A stretch of 53,041 nucleotides of DNA from Candidatus Woesearchaeota archaeon (GCA_003599055.1 QZIM01000019.1:1-53041), one strand, 5' to 3'. Shown: positions 42,201 to 52,536, counted from the stretch's first letter. Made by a program: numbers and translations. Notes: generated from the sequence alone by a model not told the origin.

Positions 42201-45200
42201 TGTTAACACGGCCAATGTGAGTGCGCTCAACTCAAGCGGAATCATCACGCTCCTTAACGCCCCGTTCACAGAGCCGCGACCCCGTGTTGACTACAACGAC
42301 GATAACATATTCGCCGTCTGCCGCGCGCCAACCTGCACCATCATCAACGACAGCAATCAAACATTCACCTTCAGCGTAAGCCACTTCACCAGCCACAGCG
42401 CGGCACAGAGAACATCCGCAGACGACTGCCCCTTCCTCATCAACGGAACATACACGCTCACGCAAAACGTCACCTGCCCGGAGACCGGAATACTCATCCA
42501 GGCAAGCAACCTTGTGCTTGACTGCGCGGGATTCACCGTCGAATACGGAACCGACGGCCTTTTCGACAGCCACGGAATCTTCGCAGAAAACCGGCAAAAT
42601 ATCACCATCCAAAACTGCAACATCGCCGCAGGAAGCGCGCTCGGCAGCCAACGCTTTGGCATTCTCCTTCGCTCAACAGACTCCAGCAACATAACCAATA
42701 ACACCATCCAAACTAACGGAGAATACAATTCCGTCGGAATCGCACTCAACCCGTCCGCAAACAACAATTACGTTGCCAACAATTTTATTGTGACCACGGG
42801 AAACGGAAGCGATAACATCGGAATAGACCTCTTTACTGCCGCGCAGAACAACACTGTTGCATCAAACACGGTCGAAACCAACGGAACTTCCACAAATGTC
42901 GGCATTCGCCTCTTCTCCAACAGCAACAACAACAGCGTCATTAACAACACCATCCAAACAAACGGAAGCGACAACAACCACGGAATCCAGCTCCTCAGCT
43001 CCCTTAACAACACCATCCAAAACAACACTGTCCGAACGGCAGGAAGCGGAGTTGCACTCTCAAACAATTCCGGCATCCGCGTTGATTCCAGCAACACCAC
43101 CCTTGTCCACGGCAACAGCGTTTCAACTGACGGAACAGGCAGAAACATCGGCATACGTGTATTCTCCTCGCGCCAAAACACCGTCAGTTCAAATATCGTG
43201 CGCCCATTTGCAACAGACCTTGACGCGCAGGGCATCTACGTCTCAAGCGACTCTGATGAAAACCTCATCACCCAAAATGACATTGCAACCAACGGAACCG
43301 GCTCCTGGAACTGGGGACTTATCATCGACTCCGACTCTGATGACAACAACGCAACATTTAACACAATCATTACAAACGGAACAAACAACAACCACGGCCT
43401 TAAAGTTGAATTCTCTGCATACAGAAACAACATCCGAAACAATAATATCACTGCACGCGGAACCGGCACAAACAATTTCGGCATTGTGAACTCGTGGACA
43501 TCAGACAACAACACCTTTGAAAACAACATCGTTCACTCAGAAGGAACCACAAGCCACGGTATCCGCGTTTCATCCTTCACAAACAACTCGCAATGGAACA
43601 ACAATACCATTTCAACCTCAGGAACAAACAGCTTTGGAATCAACATAGGAACAACTCCCGGCGGCGGAGGCAGTGGCGGAGGCGGCGCAGACAGAAACTT
43701 CTTTACTGATACCAGAATCGTCAATGTATCTCAGTGGATTTCCGTTATTGGAAGCAATACTACAAACTTCACAAATACCACCTTTGAGAATTTGAACGGC
43801 AGCATCAACATCCCCCTTAACTTCAGCCTTGCGGGAACCCTCAATGTCACCAAAAACGAACTCAACATATCGCTCAACAACAGCTACCTCAACAGCACAA
43901 ACATCACTGCGATGAACACAAGTGCCATAATTACGTTGCGAGACCTCAGCTTCACAAACCCGCAACCGCTTGTCGACTTTGAAGATGACGGCACGTTTGC
44001 AGTTTGTGCAATCGGCAGCCAGTGCGATGAAATAGCATATGATGGAGAGAATTACACATTTAACGTGTCCAGCTTTACAAGTTATGCTGCGAGTGAAACC
44101 AGCGCAGGAAATACGCCTCCCTCAATCACCCAAGTCATCCTCAACAGTACTGACGGCTCGGGCGCGGCCCTTAACACGTCCTCGCCCGAAGAAAACCTGA
44201 CTGTCGTGATTGTCAATGCAACCGACGCGGACGCAGACCCTGTCCAAAACATCACGGACTGGCGCATCAACGGAACATCCATAACACTCCTTAACCTGCC
44301 CTTTGAAACAAACTCGAGCAACACCGCAATCGGCGGGCTTCGCGACTACCGCACAAGCAACCGCACCGTCACCTTGGGCGATAATGTCAGCGGGCAAGAA
44401 CCTGCCTGGACCACCCTTGGACAAGTCGGCGGAGCCTACCAGTTCGACGGGCTTGATGACACCATCACTGCAGACCTTGACGGGCCAAGCGACCCGTACA
44501 CGCTGAGCGCGTGGGTGCGCTACACCGGCGGCGCATTTGACGCATTCAACGTCATTATGGAATTCGGCGACGATTCCCCCTTCTTTGGCCTTGACGCGGG
44601 ACAACTTACGCTCTTTGGCGCAGTCACCGACCCAAGCGCACTTGCCCTTAACCAATGGCACTTGGTCACTTACACATTCAACGGCACGCAAAGCGTCCTT
44701 TACGTCAACGGAACCGTCGTTGACAACCAAACCGCAACACCCGCAAGCGGCGGAACGGAACTCGGCATCGGCTACCACGGAACCGACGACCCCTGGGAAG
44801 GGCTCATCGACGAAGCCATCATCTTTAACCGCTCCCTTAGCCAAGCACAAATTAACGCGCTCTACCAGGACGGCACCGCACGGCGGCATATGACAACTCT
44901 TGCAAGCCCTGAACTTGCCCTCACGGACAGCTGGACCGTCGCTGTAACACCAAACGACCAACAACCAAACACCGACGGAACTACCGTTGTGAGCAATAAC
45001 GTCACCATTCAGGAAGACCTTGGAGACCCCTGCCCGGGCACCGTTTCGCTCGACCTCACGCTCACCAACAACATTGACGGCACAACCCTTGGCGGAGGCA
45101 ATTGTATTGATACGGCAACGCCAAACATTGTCATCGACTGTGCAGGATTTACCCTTCTTGGAGATAACACGAGCACTGCAGTTTACGTAAGTTCTGCGGA

Positions 45201-48200
45201 CAACGTTACCGTTGAGAACTGCATTATTGTAGACTGGGCGACAGGAATATCCTACGAACTCAGCAATGACGGCATTGCGCAAAACAACACCATCATTAAC
45301 ACCCCTGCCTCCCTCACTCTTCTTGAAGGCAACCGAACCCTCGTCCAACACAACACGGTCAACAGCACCAACGGAGGAATGAGCGTTACCGGAAACACCT
45401 TTGCGCCAACCATCAACCACACGCTTTACAACAACACGATTGATGCTTCGGGCGGCTCGTGCATCCTCCTTGCAGGATACACTGACGTCGTCACGGCAAT
45501 CGTCCAGGACAACACGGTCTTTCACTGCAATGATGCACTATCCATCGGAGCCGCAAGCGAAGCCCGAGTCGAAAACTTCACCGCGTACAACTCCAGCACA
45601 ATCAGCGTCTCAAACGCAGCCCAAGCCACACTTACCAATATCTTTATGCACGGCAGAGGAACCTTCCAAAGCGACAGCAGCATTACTACAGTTACAAACC
45701 TCTACATCGCAAACGCCACGGGCGGCCTCAACTTGCAGAATTCAAGTGGCTTCCCCGCAAGCGGAAGCGAAACCATCCAGCTCACCAACGTAACCGTCCT
45801 CTCTGAAACCCCGCAATGGATGACCTCAAGCGGATTTGAAGGGACGGACAGTACCATCACGAACTTTACCTTCGGGAATCACAACGGCTCAGTCACGTGG
45901 GCCGGAACCTACGCGCTTCCAAACTCCGCCACGGTCGGCAACCCCGGCACAGGAGAACTCGGCTTTAACATCACCCAAAACCTCACCCAACTCAACAGCA
46001 CCGCGCTATCATTCCTTAACACCAGTGCAAGAGTATCGCTTCTTGGGCTCTCTTTGCTCAATCCAAGCATTGTTGTTGACTTTGAAGACGACGGAACGTT
46101 CGCTTCGTGCCCACCGCCCCAGTGCGAAAACCTCACCTCAACCTTTGGCAACATCACCTTTGACGTTCTCAGCTTCACCGGCTATGCCGCAAGCGGAACC
46201 AGCGCAATCACTGCCTGCCAAAACATCAACACCCCCGGCGAATACAACCTCGGAACAGACCTTGCCACCGGCGGAACCTGCTTTAACATCACCGCAAGCA
46301 ACGTCACCCTCAACTGCAACGGCTTCACCCTCACCGGAACGAACGGCAGTGACACCTTCGGCGTCAACGTCACCAACTCAACCAACGTGACCGTCCGCGA
46401 CTGCACTTTCCGCCACTTCGAATCAGGACTCCTCTTCAACAACGCAAACAATAGCATTGCCCTCAACAACAGCGCACTTGAAAACCTCGACGCAGGACTC
46501 TTCCTCTTCGCAAGCTCCAACAGCACCTTCCAAAACAACACCGCGCAAAACAACCAAAACCACGGCATCGCCGTTGCGGTCAGCACAAACAACATCCTTG
46601 CAGGAAACAACGCCCTCAACAACCAATTCAACAACTTCCGCATCACCGGCAGCACCAACAACACCTTCCTTGCAAACTATCTGAACGGCCTTGACTCAAC
46701 CGGGCTCGGATTCAGCCTTGCATTCGCCGCACAAAACAACACACTCATTTCAAACACCATCACCAACCACACCCGCGGCGTCAGCATCATAGAGACAACC
46801 AGCGACACCGGCAACACCATCACATCAAACCTCATTGAAAACCACTCTGATACGGGCATCTCCTCATTTGCCAACCAAACCCACGCGTCCAACAACACCA
46901 TCCGCTCCAACGCGCAGGGAATCTCCATCGGCGGCGCCGGCGGCTTTAACTCAACCGTTACCGGAAACACGATAGAAAACAACACCGGCACCGGCATTGG
47001 CATCGGCACAACCAGCGCAGGAACCATCATCACCGACAACATCGTTCGCGGAAACACCGATTCAGGACTTTCTTTAGGATTTAGCACCACCCACGCCGCC
47101 CACCGCAACACGTTCACCCAAAACCTCAACGGCATCGAAATCACCGGAAACGGCGACAACGGAACCTACACTGACAACACCTTTGTCAACAACACCAATG
47201 CGGCAATCATCATCTCCTCAAGCGGAAACAACACCTTCACCGGAACCAACATCACCATCAACACGGCAACAAGCGCGCGCTGGCTCGAATCCGGAACCAC
47301 CCTTGCAAACAACCAATTCGAACGCACCCTCTTTAACACCACCAACGGCAGCATCCTCATCATCCCCTCCGTCACGCTTCCCAGCCAAACCAACATCAGC
47401 ACGAGCAACCTTAACATCACAAGCAACCTCAGCACGCTCAACAGCACAAATATCAGCTTCCTTAACACTACTGCGCAAATTACTCTGAGAGGACTTAACT
47501 TCACAGACGCTCAGGCATACGCCGACTTTGAGGATGACGGAACATTCGCGGTATGCAACCCGCCGCAATGCACCGAAATAAGCTACGCGGGCGGGACTTT
47601 CGTGTTCAACGTGTCAAGCTTTACGAGCTATGCTGCGAGTGAGGCAACCGTATCAGGAGCGTGCACCACCTCGCCAAACATTACTTCCTGCTGCAACATC
47701 ACTTCACCCGGCGCGTACCACATTGCCGGCGACATCATTGAAAACGGCATTGGAACGTGCATCACGTTCCACTCAGGAGACGCCACTCTTGACTGCCTTG
47801 GCTCAACAATTGAGGCAGACAACCCGATAGCAACCAACCTTGTCAGCAACATTGCAACCCGCAACTGCATCATCAACGCAACCGCATCAGACGGCATTGC
47901 CATCAGCACATCCAACGACGAGAACATCACCTTTGATAATCTTACCATCATCATCGGAAGCGGACGCGCAATTACCGTCGACCCCAACCTCTCCGACACC
48001 GTCTCACGGGACCTGCGCATCACCAACACCTACATCGAACAAAGCTCCGCCAGCCCCGGTATTGCAATCGACTACATTGAAAACGCGCTTCTTGAAAACA
48101 ACACCGTCTTTGGCGGCGGATTCTCAGGCGCCCTGCAAATGACCGGCACCAACAACATCACAATTCGCAACAACAGCCTTTGGGACTGGGCGAGCGGCGC

Positions 48201-51200
48201 AAGCCTGAGCCTCACCGCAAACAACAGCCTTGTCATCAATAACAGCATGACCAGCAACTTACAACGACCGCTTGTCATATTCGGAAACAACAACACCTTC
48301 ATCAACAATATCCTCGAAACAAACAACACCTGGATACTCACCGATATTACCGCCGAGAACAACACGTTCACCAACACCACTTTCCTTAACCGCTCATCAG
48401 GAAGCGTACGCATTGACAACTTCACGATGCCTGCCGATACATCCTGGATGGATGTGACGTTCCTTGACGTCCACGACAACCGCAGCCACGTCAACACAAA
48501 CAACCTCACCTTCGCCAACAGCTCCGGCATCATCACGCTCTTTAACACCACATTCACCGACCCGCAACCCCTCATTGACATTGAAGACGACGGAACATAT
48601 CTTCCCTGCAGTGCACCTGAATGTGAAGAACTCAGCCACATCGGAGACATTTTTGTCTTCAACACATCACACTTCACGAGCCACGCGGCAAGCGAAACTC
48701 CCTTGGTCAGCAACTGCACACAAGTCATTAATTCTTCAACCACGCTTCTTTCAGGAATTTCGTGCCCGGAAACAGCGGTCCTTATCGCGCAGGATAATGT
48801 TACTCTTGACTGTGCGGGCAACACCATTGAATTTGACACTGCGGGCGGCGGATTTGACAGCGGAATCATTGCATTTGGTCGCAACAATATTACTCTTGCC
48901 AACTGCATCATCTCAGACCCCACTGAAAACGGGTCGAACTCATTTGGCATCAACCTTACCGGAACAGTTCTGTCAACAGTTCAGAATAACACCGTTGTGA
49001 GCAATGCCTCCTCAAACAGTTCAGGAATTTTCATCCACCAGTCCAGCGAAAACAACACCATTGAAAATAACACGGTCACCATGAACGGGCAGGGAGGAAA
49101 CCTTTCCTCGCTCCACTTCTTTACCGAGCCGCGCTCACCCATGATTTTGCGCACACTTGATGCCGGACGAACAAACATCCAACCCCACCTTGCCATTGAC
49201 TCTGACAATAACGTTCACGTTGTCGCAGCCTGCCGCACTGCCGAGATATTCACCGGCTTTGTCTGTTACGAGAAACTTGACAACGAAGGCAGGGTACTCT
49301 TCAACGATTCCTTCTTCCTCACTAATGATGAAGAACCCATCCGCACGCCCTTCCTTGCCATCACGGGCAACGATACCCTGTTTGTTGTCTTCACCGGCAA
49401 TGACGTCGGCGGCGGAGACCCCAACCAAGTTGAAACCATCATGGCAAAATTCCTCAAAAACGGAACAATCCTTGAAGGAGACAGCTTTGCCATCAACATC
49501 ACCCCTGATGAAATCGCCCGCTCCATCAATATGCGCATCGTTCCCGACAGCCAAGGAAAACTCCAGGCAGTTTGGAGCGACGAAGGAACAACCGGCGGCG
49601 GCAGCGACCAGTTCAGACTCCGCTACACCCGATTCAATGACTCGTACACCAGCATCGGCGGACCATTCTCCAGCTTCCAAAACCTCTCAACCGTTCGCGA
49701 AATCATTGAAAGCGAAACAAACGACAGCCAAACCGACCGGCTCGGATTCGACATCGCCGTCGACCGCCTCGACAACGTTCACCTCGTCTTCCGCAACGAA
49801 GACCGCGACCGCATCCTCTATATGCTCATCAACGGCACAAGCCCAACCAGCCAAGTACTCATCGCCCCAACCATCATCACCAACACCACCCTTGCCTTCT
49901 CAAACTTCCCCCAAATCGTCGTTGATGATGACCTGGTCGCGAGCGTCACAATCCACGATGAAAGCATAGGAATCGAAAGCTACATCACGCAGCTTGACCC
50001 TTACAATGAAAGCCTTGACGGCAGCAATTCCAGCCTTGCCACCATCGTTCGACGCAATATGGTTCCGCTCAGCATCAATGACGGCCAGCGGTCAGTCACT
50101 CCCGCAATTGACATTGACCGCCTCGGCAACCTCCACATTGTCTGGAAAGAAGAATCGGTCGGAGCCAACGGCGGAATCGTGTACACGCTGCTCGACCGCG
50201 ACCTCAACGTTCTCGTCCCGCAAACAACCCTCAGCAACTCAACCTCAAATGTCTTTGGCCCCGGCAGCCCTCCGGTGAAGCCATTCATCAAAATCGACAG
50301 GACCCAACGCGCACACGTTGTCTGGCACGACTTTGCCGGAACAGACTCAGTCTACTACGCCAACATCCCTTCCGGCAGCTCACGCAACTTCGTTCACAAC
50401 AATGTTCTCAATGGAAACGGACACGCACTTCTCGTCCAAAACGCAAACAACAACACCTTCACCAACCTCCACCTTCGCACAATAAACACCAGCAATTTTG
50501 CCATCCTTGTCAACGACTCAACCAACACCAGCATCCAACACGCCACCCTCAACAACACTTACGGCTGGCTCAACATCACCAACAGCACCACCAATATCAC
50601 GAACACCACCTTTGCGACCGACAACGGCAGCATCAGGTACAACGGAAGCCTGCTCCTCAACGAAACAACCATCACCCAACAACAACTCAACACCACACTC
50701 AACCTCAGCTTTGCCAACAGCACCAGCATACCATCCCTTAACACAACCGCACAAATCACCCTGAACGGCATCGGCTTTACCGCGCCGCAACCGCTTGTTG
50801 ACTTTGAAGACGACGGCACGTTTGCCATCTGCAGCGCACCCCAGTGCATTCAGCAGAGCTATGCAGGCGGCGTTTTGGTCTTTGACGTTTTGAGCTTTAC
50901 CAGCTATGCTTCCGCGGAAAGCATTGCCAACGCGAGCGCGGGAATCATCAACCTCACCTTCGATAAAACTGACACCCCTGACCCTTCCCCTCGCGGTTCC
51001 TCCCTGAGCTACCAGATTCAAATCAATAACACGGGTAACGCGACTGCAGAGAACGTGACGGTTGAAGAACTTTATCCTTCTGATGTGAGCTTTGCCTCAT
51101 CAAGCCCTGCGCCTGACCTTGGCAACAACACGTGGAACTTGGGCAATCTGAGCAACGGCAGCACGACCACGATAAACATCACCGTCACTATCGGCAGCAC

Positions 51201-52536
51201 GCTTGCCAACGGAACCGTTCTCAACAATACGTTCATCGTGAACTTCACCAACAGCTCAGGAAGCATCACAACCGGCAATGACAGCGAACTCACAACCGTC
51301 CTTGGCGCGCCTGTGCTCGTCAGCATAAAATCAGATTCACCTGACCCGGTTATTCGCGGTCAGCAGCTCAATTATTCGATTTTGATTAACAATACAGGCG
51401 ATGATACTGCGTTTAACGTCAGCCTGACTGAGAATTACCCCGGCGGAGTATCGTTTGTTTCGGCACAGCCAACACCTCTTGGCAACGGCACGTTCAGCAT
51501 CGGAACACTTGCGCCAAACGAATCGTTTGTCGTGAACGTTACCGTGACCGTTGGCGCGAACGTGGCCAACGGCACGATATTGAACAACTCAGTGAACGCA
51601 AGCTGGCGTAATGTCAGCGGTGAACAGGGCGGAGTATCTGACAGCGAGCTCACCACAGTCCTTGGCATTGCAAGCATTACCGTGACGAAAACAGACAGTC
51701 CAGACCCGGTCACTAACGGAAGCGTTTTGAGTTATCAGATAACTGTTACCAACACGGGCGATGAAGTCGCGTACAACGTGACTGCAGTTGACGGATATCC
51801 TGCAAATGTCAGCTTGGGAACAACCAGCCCTGCACCCGCTGTTGGCAATAACACGTTCTCGCTTGGCAATTTGACACCCGGCGCGAGCACCACACTCAAC
51901 ATCACTGTTACCGTCGATGGCAATATGACGGCAGGAATAGTGAACAACACTGTGAATGTGACCTTTGAAAATGCCACAGGAGAAACAGACCAGTTCAACG
52001 CGTTCCAGGCAACGACTGTTACCACGCCCGCGGTCCCCGCAGCGCCGTCCGGAGGCGGAGGCGGCGGCAGCAACCTCTTTAGGACTGCGAACATCACGAG
52101 AAACGCACCGCAGATTCTCCAACCGGTCAGCTGGCCAACCGTTGCGCCTCAAGCCGCCCCTGCGCCTCAACAGACAACGGAAAAAACCATTCAAGAAGAA
52201 ACCGTGCAAGAGCCTCTGCTCGCTCCTGCGAATACTGAAACTCAACCTGCAGAAACCACTTCCCCCGGTCCCGTGGTTTCAGAACAAAAACGCACGACCG
52301 CAACTGCACTCGGAACACTCCTTTTCCTTCTTGCACTTATTGCAGTCCTCATCCTTGCCCGCAAAAAACAACAAAACCCCGCCGGTTTGCAATCCAAAAC
52401 CCCAAAAATCCCCCGATTTGAACGCGTCCGCGTGCACCCGCCAACTTCTCACCGGGCAGACCTCAAAAAAATTGACCAAGATATTGAACGCATCAACAAA
52501 CTCATTCGCGACGCGGACAGAAAACTTAAGCGATAA
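39262..52536 (+). CDS. Giant surface protein 2: six beta-helix modules with lectin-like and propeller inserts (4424 aa)
   Basis: The layout is: N-terminal membrane helix (about 11-30); cadherin/Ig-like domain (LNQPP...DPEGD...VSDGTNTIAKP, about 35-125); acidic linker; six beta-helix modules each ended by the same cap (nt near 42290, 43975, 46078, 47520, 48568, 50800); a LamG/lectin-like domain (about 1675-1876, AYQFDGLDDTI, YTLSAWVRY, GLIDEAIIFNRSLS); a propeller insert (about 3282-3706) with seven IDxxxNxHVVW-type blades; three DUF11 domains (nt 50941-52015); Gly-rich hinge; QILQPVSWPTVAP; membrane helix; tail. Start is the ATG at 39262 with AAGGGG upstream; GTG at 39241 is too close to CTTTATAAA (39216-39224). 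Likely an adhesin or coat filament with sugar-binding inserts. Confidence 0.85.
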   Translation: MYKRGSWRAVALLALFFVWVFALATLHAYGPSGLQTLNQPPYQISSEVLVNGTTSSLQLLDYFGDPEGDVLSFTSDDPAILTQGYTLTFTAPPETGQEYTATITVSDGTNTIAKPITFTSITSFSHTPTETITSETAVSEEKTAPEPEQPLRGTLEQQTESTAPQTAAQDTPSVSGGKTISVVCTDCGDCTTCLGTDGNTCTLSGAISAAGTCITSMVSNTILDCLGFTLTYNTGAGTGNFGITVGSAENITIRNCDVVDGTTGGSNLVGLILSGTRNATVHDNIFRANGTQRNRGVELSGTTFVKLQNNNIYAEGSTGGNAALNITGGEANATIAGNVLYAEGTGGTNFGLQLNVVGPLLFSNNTIEMGSIRASGDMRHVTLNQNALNGSIALFGILGSTIINNSIENNTITGTLSLGASGTVSNNVSENRIFQNNINANLSTGISLTATNSTYIISNTVTGGTGISLSTSSRNVTLDANTITLIGTGNGINIRRTSLNFPYTPSVAIGHNISTTNTINGSAVFYYGGAGASPACPGGTLTSPAASHITFVQCDGVTLEDFAPIDPITIINSTNIRMQRLTLTKGLDSNGTGITLHNSTITRTSTSSNDGSLTDGSNYFIENNTFSFTDTNYVIGFAGFGVDYSIRNNTFVVRGGVQPTGILIDGQRFTVINNSVDVFATTGGSAFGLDWDASHSTVENNTIIANGSGGCCMEAITVSTVNNINVSVRNNRIVADDDGTGTCCNYAINGAGHSWTIESNNVSVNGSDCCNEGFIIDGSNVIVNNNALSVEGANCCHYGLDFSSGVRNNQSVTNNILSVFGFGADSDNFGIYFGTVDTANITNNQVRVTGTGGSHGAISLDAGIRVTAQNNTLFVNGTGSRGIWLTSTSNNNLFIGNNVSTADGATYALSIEAAQTNNSFVNTTLNNTQYWINTLAGSTTQFNNTWFLGPNSSVNITSFTLSGATTLGRNNINLFENRTFVNTANVSALNSSGIITLLNAPFTEPRPRVDYNDDNIFAVCRAPTCTIINDSNQTFTFSVSHFTSHSAAQRTSADDCPFLINGTYTLTQNVTCPETGILIQASNLVLDCAGFTVEYGTDGLFDSHGIFAENRQNITIQNCNIAAGSALGSQRFGILLRSTDSSNITNNTIQTNGEYNSVGIALNPSANNNYVANNFIVTTGNGSDNIGIDLFTAAQNNTVASNTVETNGTSTNVGIRLFSNSNNNSVINNTIQTNGSDNNHGIQLLSSLNNTIQNNTVRTAGSGVALSNNSGIRVDSSNTTLVHGNSVSTDGTGRNIGIRVFSSRQNTVSSNIVRPFATDLDAQGIYVSSDSDENLITQNDIATNGTGSWNWGLIIDSDSDDNNATFNTIITNGTNNNHGLKVEFSAYRNNIRNNNITARGTGTNNFGIVNSWTSDNNTFENNIVHSEGTTSHGIRVSSFTNNSQWNNNTISTSGTNSFGINIGTTPGGGGSGGGGADRNFFTDTRIVNVSQWISVIGSNTTNFTNTTFENLNGSINIPLNFSLAGTLNVTKNELNISLNNSYLNSTNITAMNTSAIITLRDLSFTNPQPLVDFEDDGTFAVCAIGSQCDEIAYDGENYTFNVSSFTSYAASETSAGNTPPSITQVILNSTDGSGAALNTSSPEENLTVVIVNATDADADPVQNITDWRINGTSITLLNLPFETNSSNTAIGGLRDYRTSNRTVTLGDNVSGQEPAWTTLGQVGGAYQFDGLDDTITADLDGPSDPYTLSAWVRYTGGAFDAFNVIMEFGDDSPFFGLDAGQLTLFGAVTDPSALALNQWHLVTYTFNGTQSVLYVNGTVVDNQTATPASGGTELGIGYHGTDDPWEGLIDEAIIFNRSLSQAQINALYQDGTARRHMTTLASPELALTDSWTVAVTPNDQQPNTDGTTVVSNNVTIQEDLGDPCPGTVSLDLTLTNNIDGTTLGGGNCIDTATPNIVIDCAGFTLLGDNTSTAVYVSSADNVTVENCIIVDWATGISYELSNDGIAQNNTIINTPASLTLLEGNRTLVQHNTVNSTNGGMSVTGNTFAPTINHTLYNNTIDASGGSCILLAGYTDVVTAIVQDNTVFHCNDALSIGAASEARVENFTAYNSSTISVSNAAQATLTNIFMHGRGTFQSDSSITTVTNLYIANATGGLNLQNSSGFPASGSETIQLTNVTVLSETPQWMTSSGFEGTDSTITNFTFGNHNGSVTWAGTYALPNSATVGNPGTGELGFNITQNLTQLNSTALSFLNTSARVSLLGLSLLNPSIVVDFEDDGTFASCPPPQCENLTSTFGNITFDVLSFTGYAASGTSAITACQNINTPGEYNLGTDLATGGTCFNITASNVTLNCNGFTLTGTNGSDTFGVNVTNSTNVTVRDCTFRHFESGLLFNNANNSIALNNSALENLDAGLFLFASSNSTFQNNTAQNNQNHGIAVAVSTNNILAGNNALNNQFNNFRITGSTNNTFLANYLNGLDSTGLGFSLAFAAQNNTLISNTITNHTRGVSIIETTSDTGNTITSNLIENHSDTGISSFANQTHASNNTIRSNAQGISIGGAGGFNSTVTGNTIENNTGTGIGIGTTSAGTIITDNIVRGNTDSGLSLGFSTTHAAHRNTFTQNLNGIEITGNGDNGTYTDNTFVNNTNAAIIISSSGNNTFTGTNITINTATSARWLESGTTLANNQFERTLFNTTNGSILIIPSVTLPSQTNISTSNLNITSNLSTLNSTNISFLNTTAQITLRGLNFTDAQAYADFEDDGTFAVCNPPQCTEISYAGGTFVFNVSSFTSYAASEATVSGACTTSPNITSCCNITSPGAYHIAGDIIENGIGTCITFHSGDATLDCLGSTIEADNPIATNLVSNIATRNCIINATASDGIAISTSNDENITFDNLTIIIGSGRAITVDPNLSDTVSRDLRITNTYIEQSSASPGIAIDYIENALLENNTVFGGGFSGALQMTGTNNITIRNNSLWDWASGASLSLTANNSLVINNSMTSNLQRPLVIFGNNNTFINNILETNNTWILTDITAENNTFTNTTFLNRSSGSVRIDNFTMPADTSWMDVTFLDVHDNRSHVNTNNLTFANSSGIITLFNTTFTDPQPLIDIEDDGTYLPCSAPECEELSHIGDIFVFNTSHFTSHAASETPLVSNCTQVINSSTTLLSGISCPETAVLIAQDNVTLDCAGNTIEFDTAGGGFDSGIIAFGRNNITLANCIISDPTENGSNSFGINLTGTVLSTVQNNTVVSNASSNSSGIFIHQSSENNTIENNTVTMNGQGGNLSSLHFFTEPRSPMILRTLDAGRTNIQPHLAIDSDNNVHVVAACRTAEIFTGFVCYEKLDNEGRVLFNDSFFLTNDEEPIRTPFLAITGNDTLFVVFTGNDVGGGDPNQVETIMAKFLKNGTILEGDSFAINITPDEIARSINMRIVPDSQGKLQAVWSDEGTTGGGSDQFRLRYTRFNDSYTSIGGPFSSFQNLSTVREIIESETNDSQTDRLGFDIAVDRLDNVHLVFRNEDRDRILYMLINGTSPTSQVLIAPTIITNTTLAFSNFPQIVVDDDLVASVTIHDESIGIESYITQLDPYNESLDGSNSSLATIVRRNMVPLSINDGQRSVTPAIDIDRLGNLHIVWKEESVGANGGIVYTLLDRDLNVLVPQTTLSNSTSNVFGPGSPPVKPFIKIDRTQRAHVVWHDFAGTDSVYYANIPSGSSRNFVHNNVLNGNGHALLVQNANNNTFTNLHLRTINTSNFAILVNDSTNTSIQHATLNNTYGWLNITNSTTNITNTTFATDNGSIRYNGSLLLNETTITQQQLNTTLNLSFANSTSIPSLNTTAQITLNGIGFTAPQPLVDFEDDGTFAICSAPQCIQQSYAGGVLVFDVLSFTSYASAESIANASAGIINLTFDKTDTPDPSPRGSSLSYQIQINNTGNATAENVTVEELYPSDVSFASSSPAPDLGNNTWNLGNLSNGSTTTINITVTIGSTLANGTVLNNTFIVNFTNSSGSITTGNDSELTTVLGAPVLVSIKSDSPDPVIRGQQLNYSILINNTGDDTAFNVSLTENYPGGVSFVSAQPTPLGNGTFSIGTLAPNESFVVNVTVTVGANVANGTILNNSVNASWRNVSGEQGGVSDSELTTVLGIASITVTKTDSPDPVTNGSVLSYQITVTNTGDEVAYNVTAVDGYPANVSLGTTSPAPAVGNNTFSLGNLTPGASTTLNITVTVDGNMTAGIVNNTVNVTFENATGETDQFNAFQATTVTTPAVPAAPSGGGGGGSNLFRTANITRNAPQILQPVSWPTVAPQAAPAPQQTTEKTIQEETVQEPLLAPANTETQPAETTSPGPVVSEQKRTTATALGTLLFLLALIAVLILARKKQQNPAGLQSKTPKIPRFERVRVHPPTSHRADLKKIDQDIERINKLIRDADRKLKR
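51115..51187 (+). repeat. 73-nt identical segment shared with giant gene 1 (copy 2)
   Basis: Identical to 38168-38240. It encodes the LGNNTWNLGNLSNGSTTTIN core of a DUF11 repeat. A second near-identical stretch lies at about 51848-51903 versus 38539-38594. Confidence 0.85.

Noticed and set aside
30617-52536. Repeated NNT/NGT tracts as a CRISPR array or DNA satellite
   Set aside because: Units are in frame, variable in length and encode beta-helix rungs; there are no fixed direct repeats with spacers.
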